DNA from: an uncultured Collinsella sp.
GTDB lineage: Bacteria; Actinomycetota; Coriobacteriia; Coriobacteriales; Coriobacteriaceae
Assembly (NCBI GenBank): GCA_900549245.1
Contig: URNQ01000132.1
Location: 1 to 5,539, forward strand
DNA length: 5,539 bases
Reading direction: 5' to 3'
Position numbers and translations under genes: made by a program. Below are positions 1-5,075 of the stretch, one piece after another (the first letter of the stretch is position 1; every line of letters begins with the position of its first letter). The notes below the pieces were generated by a model. It saw nothing but the letters and a program-made list of their open reading frames with translations. It had not been told where the DNA came from and did no database searches.

Positions 1-210
1 TCGCCCACGCTCTATCCGGGGCCCGGCTGGAATTGCCCCGCCGTTGATCGGCTTACGGCGTTTTTCGATGAGCTGGAAGATCGCTTGGACTACAAGCGCT
101 GGTACTACGGGCATTTTCATCGAGATGCCAACCCGACCGAGCGCCATACCGTGCTCTACGACTGCATCGTTCGCCTGGGCGACGAACTCCAGCCTTGGGA
201 TGTTGCGTAG
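1..210 (+). CDS. Calcineurin-like metallophosphoesterase, C-terminal fragment (5' end outside window)
   Basis: Reading frame 1 is open from the first base to a TAG at 208-210 and gives 69 residues, beginning SPTLYPGPGWNC and ending LGDELQPWDVA. The segment RWYYGHFHRD carries the GHxH-type motif that closes the metal-binding site of calcineurin-like phosphoesterases. The following HTVLYDCIVRLGD fits the final beta-strands often seen after that motif. Such enzymes bind two divalent metals and hydrolyse phosphomono- or diesters. The remaining metal ligands lie upstream of the window, so the substrate cannot be named. The gene converges on gluQ with only 17 bases between the stop codons and no visible terminator hairpin in the gap. 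The family assignment is fairly safe; the subfamily is open. Confidence 0.75.
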   Translation, partial: SPTLYPGPGWNCPAVDRLTAFFDELEDRLDYKRWYYGHFHRDANPTERHTVLYDCIVRLGDELQPWDVA

Positions 211-227
211 GGGTGGGGCGTATTTGG

Positions 228-1232
228 CTACTCGGCCGTTACAGTGATGTTCTCTCGGTGCGCGCGGATAACATCCCAGCTAAAATGCTCGACCAGCTGC
301 TCGGCAGAGCGCGGCGTGGTGTCCGGCGCGATGCCTGTTTGTCCGGCGAGCCAGCCCAGCAGCGCTTCGGGCACGCCAAAGCGGGTGCGGAGCTCGCCCA
401 GGTCCAGGTCGCGGTCGCGCTTGGAAAGGCGGCGGCCGTCCGGCGACATGAGCAGCGGAATGTGCGCGTAGTGCGGTGTGGGAAGTCCCAACAGGTGCTG
501 CAGATAGATCTGGCGCGGTGTGGACCCCAGCAGGTCGCATCCGCGCACGACCTCGGTGACGCCCATGGCAGCGTCGTCGACCACCACGGCTAGCTGATAG
601 GCAAACACGCCGTCGCTGCGGCGCACCAAAAAGTCGCCGCACTCGGTGGCGAGTGCTTCGCATTGGGCGCCGTACGTGCGATCCACAAATTCGATCACGT
701 CGTCTGCGAGGTCGTCGACGGTGGGCACGCGCAGACGTGTGGCCGGGGCGCGCAGGGCGCTGCGGCGGGCCACCTCCTCGGCCGAAAGACTTCGGCAGGC
801 GCCACGGTAGATGGGCGTGCCGTCGCTCGCGTGCGGTGCGCTCGCGGCGTGGAGCTCGGCGCGCGTGCAAAAGCAGGGATAGGTGAGGCCGGCGTATTGC
901 AACTGGCGCAGGGCGTCCTCGTACAAGTCCAGGCGGTCGTGCTGGTAGTAGGGGCCTTCGTCCCACTCCAGCCCCAGCCAGGCCAGGTCGTCAATCAATT
1001 GAGTGGCAAGTTCGGGGCGCTTGCAGCGATCGTCCAGGTCCTCAATGCGTAACACGATGCTGCCGCCCTGGCTGCGGGCCGAAAGCCATGCGCACAGGCA
1101 GCTGAACACGTTGCCCAGGTGCATGCGGCCCGAGGGCGACGGGGCAAAGCGCCCCACGACGGGGGTGGGGGCGGCCGGCGTCGTTGGCGCGTCGGCGGCG
1201 GGTGTTGCTATGTTGCGTGCGTTGATGTCCAT
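228..1232 (-). CDS. gluQ: Glutamyl-Q tRNA(Asp) synthetase
   Basis: GluQ activates glutamate without tRNA and attaches it to queuosine at the wobble position of tRNA(Asp), in the cytoplasm. With the start at 1232 it has 334 residues. GRFAPSPSG then HLGN (38-41) is the HIGH-like ATP signature; RIEDLD is at 62-67. A zinc site of the form C-x-C-x19-Y-x3-C is intact (C120, C122, Y142, C146), as is LSKRD (269-273), the KMSKS-like loop. There is no anticodon-binding domain, which separates it from glutamyl-tRNA synthetase. The roughly 26 residues before GRFAPSPSG are rich in Ala, Pro and Thr. An in-frame ATG at 1346 would add 38 unlike residues and is less likely; a GTG just before GRFAP lacks a ribosome site. 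The chosen ATG also lacks a good Shine-Dalgarno. The function is secure, the start less so. Confidence 0.93.
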   Translation of the reverse strand: MDINARNIATPAADAPTTPAAPTPVVGRFAPSPSGRMHLGNVFSCLCAWLSARSQGGSIVLRIEDLDDRCKRPELATQLIDDLAWLGLEWDEGPYYQHDRLDLYEDALRQLQYAGLTYPCFCTRAELHAASAPHASDGTPIYRGACRSLSAEEVARRSALRAPATRLRVPTVDDLADDVIEFVDRTYGAQCEALATECGDFLVRRSDGVFAYQLAVVVDDAAMGVTEVVRGCDLLGSTPRQIYLQHLLGLPTPHYAHIPLLMSPDGRRLSKRDRDLDLGELRTRFGVPEALLGWLAGQTGIAPDTTPRSAEQLVEHFSWDVIRAHRENITVTAE

Positions 1233-1239
1233 GCGGACG

Positions 1240-1245
1240 AGTATA
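1240..1245 (-). promoter_or_regulatory. Possible -10 element for gluQ (leaderless transcript)
   Basis: Read on the minus strand, TATACT ends exactly 7 bases before the preferred gluQ ATG. Transcription would therefore start at or next to the A of that codon. No Shine-Dalgarno is seen in front of the ATG, which agrees with a leaderless message, a common mode in actinobacteria. No convincing -35 hexamer lies 16-18 bases upstream, so this rests on one hexamer and its spacing. Confidence 0.35.
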
Positions 1246-1368
1246 GCGCGGGGCGCGGTGGGGGAGACGCTGCCGTGGCCTGCAAGTTGCTGAGGCCGCG
1301 CGTTGCGCGTGCCGGACCACCGGCTCGGCGCCTTAATCGCCGTCAATCAATCTAGCCCTCAAACGACA

Positions 1369-1404
1369 GAAACCCCGGCAGCTCTTCGCAACTGCCGGGG
1401 TTTC
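1369..1404. terminator. Strong GC-rich hairpin, orphan terminator candidate
   Basis: GAAACCCCGGCAG at 1369-1381 pairs perfectly with CTGCCGGGGTTTC at 1392-1404 around a 10-base loop, giving a 13-bp stem. On the plus strand the tail is TTTCCGCG; on the minus strand it is TTTCTGTCGTTT, slightly richer in T. The shape is that of an intrinsic terminator, but no gene on either strand ends next to it. It lies 137 bases upstream of the gluQ start and 341 bases upstream of the DUF2207 gene. It may block read-through towards gluQ, remain from a lost gene, or form part of a leader. Confidence 0.5.
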
Positions 1405-1583
1405 CGCGGAAAAGGGGGACATGATCCTCGAGCGGACGGCAAAGGGGCAAACCGTTTTCGCTCAACTGCTTTATGCCCCTCAACTGGCGGCTCAATCAGC
1501 GCATGCCGCGCCCACACAAAGCCGCTACACCTGTGATGGAGCTATGAAGTGGTATCTATTGCCGGGGCAGTGCCTGGCCAAAG

Positions 1584-1628
1584 AGTGTCCCCAGCGACTA
1601 GTCGTTTAAGAACGTCCCCAAAACGACT
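1584..1628 (-). repeat. Diverged inverted copy of the GGGGAC hairpin repeat (left copy)
   Basis: On the minus strand this segment reads like the array at 4061-4141: a GGGGAC core, then CTTAAA, then GACTAGT, then another TGGGGA. AGTCGTT (1600-1606) and AACGACT (1622-1628) form a 7-bp stem around a 15-base loop. The array copy at 4113-4139 has AGTCATT and AATGACT at the same place, so one base pair has changed on both sides and pairing is kept. The loop is two bases longer here. No transposase gene is nearby. Confidence 0.7.
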
Positions 1629-1733
1629 GCCCGTGGGCGTGACTTTTGTCCCGTTTTGACGCTCCGCTGACCTAGATGTTCGTCACATGAACCCGCAAAC
1701 GTGGGACAATGACGCTACTGGTACCACAGACAA

Positions 1734-1737
1734 AGGA
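1734..1737 (+). promoter_or_regulatory. Ribosome binding site deciding the DUF2207 start
   Basis: AGGA, within AAAGGA, lies 7 bases before the ATG at 1745. The alternative in-frame ATG at 1709 has no such site and would put twelve unrelated residues in front of the signal peptide. The 1745 start is therefore preferred. Confidence 0.7.
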
Positions 1738-1744
1738 TGTGCCT

Positions 1745-3691
1745 ATGAACGCCCCCGTTGCCAAGACCTGTCGGCAGCGCCGCCTGTTTGCGCGATTCGC
1801 TTCCGTCTGCGCGCTCGTCGCGCTTGCGTTGCTGCTGCTGCCTGCCGTCGCGCACGCCGACGGCTACTCCATGAGCCAAACCTACATCGGCGCCACGGTT
1901 GAGGCCGATGGCTCGCTGACCGTTGTCGAGGGACGCCAGTTCGATTTCGACGATGACATCAACGGCGTGTATTGGGATATCAATACAGGCTCTAACCAGC
2001 AAGGCGGCTCGGTGGTCGTCAATGTGCTGAGCGTCGAGGAAGACGACACTGCGTTTAACAAGGTCGACAGCGCAAACAAAGGCGACGACGGCGTTTACAC
2101 GGTGGAACAGTCCGACGACGGCGTAAAGATTAAGGTGTTCAGCCCCCACGAGAGCGGCGACAGCGCAATCTACTACGTGAGTTATTCCATGACCGGTGCG
2201 GTTATGAACTGGGCCGATACCGCCGAGCTTTACTGGAAATTCGTCGGCGACGGCTGGTCGGCGGACTCCGATGACGTCGAGATGGAAGTCTACTTTGCAA
2301 ATGCCGCTGCCGGGACGGCTGCCGTCAAGGGCGATAACTTCCGCGCATGGGGCCACGGCCCGCTGACGGGCGACGTGTCGCTCGATGCGGACGAGCCCAT
2401 GGTCACCTATACCATTCCCTGCGTGCATGAGGGCGAATTCGCCGAGGCACGCATCGCCTTCCCCAGCGACTGGGTGCCGCAGCTTGCCGTCTCGGGCGAA
2501 AAGCGCATGTCGACGATTCTGAGCGAAGAGAAGGAATGGGCCGACGAGGCCAACGCTCGCCGTGAGCACGCGCGTGCGGTTGCCGGCGCGATTGCCGTGG
2601 TGTGTGTTGTCGTGGCGGTTGCCTATACCGGTGTGATCGTGATGCTTAAGCTGCGCAGGCCCAAGCCCAAGCCGCTCTTCCAGGACGAGTACTTCCGCGA
2701 TGTGCCCTCGGCCGACCATCCCGCGGTGCTTGCAGCTCTCATGAGCTGGAACGACGTGCCCGATCAGGCATATATCGCCACGCTTATGAAGCTCACCGAC
2801 GACCGTGTGATCAAGCTGGAAGAAGCGACCGAGACCAAGAAGAAGGGTCTGCTCCGTCGCGAAAAAGAGGAGCAGACGTATCGCATCACAGTGACCGACG
2901 AGGCCTGGAAGGCTGCCAAGAAGGACGGCATCGACCGCGATGTGCTCAAGGTCTTCTTCGCTGGCGTTAAGCCCGATAAAGACGGCGTCCGTTCGCGCAC
3001 GTTTAGCGAGCTGGAGGAGTATGCCAGCGAGCGTACTGCATCTGTTGGTGACAAGCTCGAGGACTATCAGAGCACGGTTAAGGGCAAGCTGGAGGCGCGC
3101 GAGCTAATCGCCTCGGACGGCACCATCGCCCTGGTTGCCGGCTTGGTTCTCGGCATCATCATCGTCTTTGGCATTCTGGGCTCTCTGATCTATACCGACT
3201 TTGCGGATGCCAATGTCGGCGCCGCTATGATCTCGATCCCCGTCACGATCGTGGGCTTTGTCCTGAGCTGCACCTTCCGTCGCTACACGCCGGAGGGCGC
3301 CGAGGTGGCGGCTCGCTGCAAGGCGCTCAAGCATTGGCTCGAGGACTTTACGCGTCTGAAGGAGGCCGTTCCCAGCGACCTGATCTTGTGGAACAAGCTG
3401 CTGGTGATGGGCGTTGCCCTGGGCGTTTCGAAAGAAGTGCTGCGACAGCTGGCCGAAGCCGTGCCTGCGGACCTGCGCAACAGTGACGATTTCTACGACA
3501 ACTACCCCTGCTACTGGTGGTATTACCATCACTACGGCAACGAGTCTCCGCTCGATTCGTTCAACGATGTGTATCACGAGACCATCCGCGAGCTGGCTTC
3601 GAGTTCCGATAGCTCGAGCGGCGGCAGCGGCGGCGGCTTTTCCGGTGGCGGCGGTGGCGGCGTCGGCGGAGGCGGCGGTGGAACGTTCTAG
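1745..3691 (+). CDS. DUF2207 family membrane protein with signal peptide and glycine-rich tail
   Basis: The protein has 648 residues and belongs to the DUF2207 (YciQ-like) family of predicted membrane proteins, whose role is unknown. Residues 1-38 form a signal peptide: an Arg-rich start, a long Ala/Leu core, and AHA before the likely cut at D39. An acidic extracellular domain (about 40-250) matches the DUF2207 ectodomain. A membrane helix at about 280-301 is followed by a basic stretch, KLRRPKPKP, as expected for the inner face. A charged region (about 302-460) follows, then two helices (about 461-483 and 492-511). The segment YTPEGAEVAARCKALKHWLE (514-533) and the following helices resemble the usual cytoplasmic end of the family. 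The tail holds an aromatic cluster (CYWWYYHHYG, 589-598), then Ser and about 20 Gly ending in GGTF. The gene stands alone, with its own ribosome site and a terminator at 3868-3908. Family certain, function not. Confidence 0.9.
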   Translation: MNAPVAKTCRQRRLFARFASVCALVALALLLLPAVAHADGYSMSQTYIGATVEADGSLTVVEGRQFDFDDDINGVYWDINTGSNQQGGSVVVNVLSVEEDDTAFNKVDSANKGDDGVYTVEQSDDGVKIKVFSPHESGDSAIYYVSYSMTGAVMNWADTAELYWKFVGDGWSADSDDVEMEVYFANAAAGTAAVKGDNFRAWGHGPLTGDVSLDADEPMVTYTIPCVHEGEFAEARIAFPSDWVPQLAVSGEKRMSTILSEEKEWADEANARREHARAVAGAIAVVCVVVAVAYTGVIVMLKLRRPKPKPLFQDEYFRDVPSADHPAVLAALMSWNDVPDQAYIATLMKLTDDRVIKLEEATETKKKGLLRREKEEQTYRITVTDEAWKAAKKDGIDRDVLKVFFAGVKPDKDGVRSRTFSELEEYASERTASVGDKLEDYQSTVKGKLEARELIASDGTIALVAGLVLGIIIVFGILGSLIYTDFADANVGAAMISIPVTIVGFVLSCTFRRYTPEGAEVAARCKALKHWLEDFTRLKEAVPSDLILWNKLLVMGVALGVSKEVLRQLAEAVPADLRNSDDFYDNYPCYWWYYHHYGNESPLDSFNDVYHETIRELASSSDSSSGGSGGGFSGGGGGGVGGGGGGTF

Positions 3692-3801
3692 CGAGCGCTT
3701 GCTTTGGGGTGGATCTTTCTGGGCGGTTGCCAGGGAAGATTCATCCCATTTTTGTGCATCGAAACGGGCCAAACTTTCCGCTGCGGACCTTCGCGCAAGG
3801 G

Positions 3802-3838
3802 GCAGTGGACAAAAAATGCCAAATATGAGTACTGTTGC
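3802..3838 (+). repeat. Inverted repeat arm A
   Basis: This 37-base segment matches the reverse complement of 4001-4037 at 31 of 37 positions by hand alignment. The 17-base core CAAATATGAGTACTGTT is identical in both arms. The arms enclose 162 bases that include the terminator. The similarity is far above chance and falls away outside the arms. It may be one end of a small non-autonomous element, or one of two independent insertions of an interspersed repeat. Confidence 0.75.
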
Positions 3839-3867
3839 TGCGTTGGTCACATATGTTTGCACATAAT

Positions 3868-3908
3868 AATGGGTTCCTAATGAGAGCACTTCTCGTTAGG
3901 GGCCCATT
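3868..3908 (+). terminator. Intrinsic terminator downstream of the DUF2207 gene
   Basis: An 18-bp stem pairs 3868-3885 with 3891-3908 around the loop GCACT, with three G-T wobbles, and runs into ATTTTATT on the plus strand. It lies 176 bases beyond the DUF2207 stop and is the first terminator after it. On the minus strand the tail is TTATTATG, so it may also stop transcripts from the convergent acetyltransferase gene. Confidence 0.85.
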
Positions 3909-4000
3909 TTATTGAACATTTGAGGAGCTACGTCAGCTCGTGCAGCTGGTCGTCATGCCTATAAGCATCAAAAATGCCCCGAATCGCTGCTACTAAAAAG

Positions 4001-4037
4001 GTAACAGTACTCATATTTGATGTTTTTTGACCACAGC
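4001..4037 (-). repeat. Inverted repeat arm B
   Basis: The reverse complement of arm A (31 of 37 identical). Read on the minus strand it contains ATGAGTACTGTTAC, while arm A has ATGAGTACTGTTGC. After that point the two arms diverge: arm B runs into CTTTTTAG-like sequence and arm A into GCGTTGG. The differences sit in three places, which suggests two aged copies and not a recent exact duplication. Confidence 0.75.
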
Positions 4038-4060
4038 TATTTGCAGACCACCAAGGCTAC

Positions 4061-4141
4061 TCATTGGGGACACTCATTGGGGACAGACTTAAATGACTAG
4101 TTGTTGGGGATCAGTCATTGGGGACAGACTTAAATGACTAG
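4061..4141 (+). repeat. Tandem GGGGAC hairpin repeat array (right copy)
   Basis: The unit TCATTGGGGACA begins at 4061, 4074 and 4115. The 4074-4100 and 4115-4141 copies are identical over 27 bases, 41 bases apart; 4061-4073 is a truncated copy, and TTGTTGGGGATCAG at 4101-4114 is a degenerate one. The second full copy forms a hairpin: AGTCATT at 4113-4119 pairs with AATGACT at 4133-4139. In the first copy only the five inner pairs are kept. The array starts 15 bases past the acetyltransferase stop, in its 3' untranslated RNA. It resembles palindromic repeats mobilised by REP-associated tyrosine transposases, but no such gene is in view. Confidence 0.75.
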
Positions 4142-4156
4142 GTGTGGCTGCTTGGG

Positions 4157-4798
4157 CTAGGCTGTTAGGTCGAGTTCGTAGAGAAAGCTTTCACGCGGCA
4201 TGTCGTGACGGCGCTCTTCGCGGTTGGCGCGGTGCGTGGCCGTGCGCTTAAAGCCGTGCAGCTCGTAGAACTTCCACGAGCAGTTGGAGTCGGTGTACAG
4301 GTGCGCCCTTGTCGCCCCGCGCGAGGACAGGTACGAGACCGCGGCATCGAGCAACACTGAGCCTACACCCAGGCCATGGACGTCGCGATCCACGGCAAGC
4401 AGCGTGACCTCGTTGTCGTGGGGCAACGGGCTGCTCTCGAGCAGGCGGTTGTTGGTTCGGATGGTTGCGCGCACAAACGAGAGATACTCGGCGCAGGCAT
4501 CGGGCTCCAGCTCGCGCATTTGCGATAGCAGAGCGCGTTCGGTGTCCATCCAATGTTCCTTGACGGTGGCGCCGGAACTCTGTCCCGCGCGCGCGAGCGC
4601 AATGCCACGCGCCTCGCCGTCAATCACCGCAACCTGCGAAAACGTCGAGGACGAAAGGCAGTAGGCGAGGTCGCACGCGGCCTCAAGGCGGTTGTACTCA
4701 TCGTTATCCGAATTGTTATGCCAAAGCTGCTGCAGAATCAGCGCGATGGCGTCGAAGTCTTCGGTATCAAACGGTCGGTAGAGAACCCGCGAGACCAT
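4157..4798 (-). CDS. GNAT family N-acetyltransferase
   Basis: The product has 213 residues and should transfer an acetyl group from acetyl-CoA to an amine. The acetyl-CoA binding motif A is LLAVDRDVHGLGVGSVLL (133-150). Its pyrophosphate loop is HGLGVG, with His where Arg or Gln is usual. Motif B follows as NCSWKFYELHGFKR (172-185), including the Tyr that often acts as general acid. Between the first strands and motif A lies a long, mostly helical stretch (about 65-128), larger than in a minimal GNAT fold. The ATG at 4798 is preceded by AAAGAGG with a 4-base gap, an acceptable ribosome site. The gene diverges from purH and has no operon partner in the window. The substrate cannot be told from sequence; small-molecule, peptide or protein targets are all possible. 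Confidence 0.85.
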   Translation of the reverse strand: MVSRVLYRPFDTEDFDAIALILQQLWHNNSDNDEYNRLEAACDLAYCLSSSTFSQVAVIDGEARGIALARAGQSSGATVKEHWMDTERALLSQMRELEPDACAEYLSFVRATIRTNNRLLESSPLPHDNEVTLLAVDRDVHGLGVGSVLLDAAVSYLSSRGATRAHLYTDSNCSWKFYELHGFKRTATHRANREERRHDMPRESFLYELDLTA

Positions 4799-4968
4799 GG
4801 TGCCTCTTTCTTTTGCGGATGCATATCGAGCACAGTTCTACCACGCCATTGGCATCTAATTATGGTGCCCCTGTGTTCCATGAACTCACCGTGCCCAGTG
4901 CCGTGCCCATCCCCTCTGCTCGCAAACTTTTTCTGCACATGCGCCCGTTGCGGGGTGCATCGATGCGC

Positions 4969-4996
4969 TTGATGCGCTACATTGAATCAGTATTTT
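4969..4996 (+). promoter_or_regulatory. Weak candidate promoter for purH
   Basis: TTGATG (4969-4974) and TATTTT (4991-4996) are separated by 16 bases, and each matches four of six consensus positions. Transcription would begin near 5003, giving a leader of roughly 70 bases. The -10 part lies inside the inverted repeat at 4980-5001. The match is modest. Confidence 0.3.
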
Positions 4997-5001
4997 CAAT
5001 G
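4980..5001. promoter_or_regulatory. Inverted repeat upstream of purH, possible operator
   Basis: CATTGAA (4980-4986) and TTCAATG (4995-5001) are perfect inverted copies around 8 bases. The spacing of the half-sites suits a dimeric regulator on roughly adjacent turns of DNA, and the site overlaps the candidate -10. It does not match the purine operator patterns I know, so the regulator cannot be named. A weak RNA hairpin is the alternative. Confidence 0.35.
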
Positions 5002-5064
5002 CCGCTGCGCGAGCGCTGCAGATCGACGTATCACCGACTCACAGAGCACGGCGGCGTACCAGAC

Positions 5065-5070
5065 AGGAGG
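5065..5070 (+). promoter_or_regulatory. Consensus ribosome binding site of purH
   Basis: A full AGGAGG lies 5 bases before the ATG at 5076 and fixes the start. It is the strongest ribosome site in the window, in keeping with a biosynthetic gene. Confidence 0.9.
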
Positions 5071-5075
5071 ACTGC

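Larger units (their letters stand above)
1233..1744. other. 512-base intergenic region between divergent gluQ and DUF2207 genes
   Basis: No convincing gene was found. A 62-codon open frame at 1421-1609 (+) has no ribosome site and no family-like sequence. The region holds an isolated 13-bp hairpin at 1369-1404 and a repeat hairpin at 1600-1628. A 7-bp inverted pair is at 1443-1449 and 1474-1480, and the octamer CTCAACTG occurs at 1461 and 1479. Just before the DUF2207 gene, GACAAT at 1705-1710 is a weak -10 candidate that would leave a leader of about 28 bases; no good -35 matches it. TTGACG at 1656-1661 resembles a -35 but has no -10 at the right distance. No tRNA was recognised. Confidence 0.6.
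3692..4156. other. 465-base intergenic region, repeat-rich
   Basis: No established gene lies here. In order it holds about 110 bases with no recognised feature, one arm of an inverted repeat (3802-3838), a strong terminator (3868-3908), short hairpins such as GAGCT/AGCTC at 3925-3939, the second inverted-repeat arm (4001-4037), and the tandem array at 4061-4141. The DUF2207 gene and the acetyltransferase gene both end into this region, so all of these elements can be transcribed as 3' untranslated RNA from one side or the other. Confidence 0.75.
4799..5075. other. Divergent promoter region between the acetyltransferase gene and purH
   Basis: The 277 bases must carry the promoters of both flanking genes. 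No gene is supported: a 92-codon frame starting at 4813 (+) runs into the purH start and lacks a ribosome site. Visible elements are an octamer repeat (GATGCGCT at 4962 and 4971), a 7-bp inverted repeat at 4980-5001, and a weak purH promoter candidate overlapping it. No clear promoter for the acetyltransferase gene was recognised. I see no purine riboswitch, though this was judged only by eye. Confidence 0.55.

Noticed and set aside
280..966. 228-codon frame on the minus strand within gluQ
   Set aside because: Arg/Pro-rich, low-complexity translation typical of an out-of-frame shadow in GC-rich DNA; gluQ itself has all its motifs.
1421..1609. 62-codon plus-strand frame in the gluQ-DUF2207 spacer
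   Set aside because: No ribosome site, no recognisable domain, and it runs into the hairpin repeat at its end.
1715..2719. 334-codon open frame on the minus strand opposite the DUF2207 gene
   Set aside because: It mirrors a gene with a clear signal peptide, domains and ribosome site, and its own translation resembles no family. High GC content leaves such antisense frames open.
3104..3889. 261-codon open frame on the minus strand over the DUF2207 C-terminal half and terminator
   Set aside because: It reads through the terminator hairpin and its Ala-rich stretch is only the reverse of the glycine codons. No ribosome site or family signal.
4061..4141. CRISPR-like array
   Set aside because: Only two full 27-base copies exist, separated by 14 bases made of a degenerate copy, not a unique spacer, and no cas gene is present.
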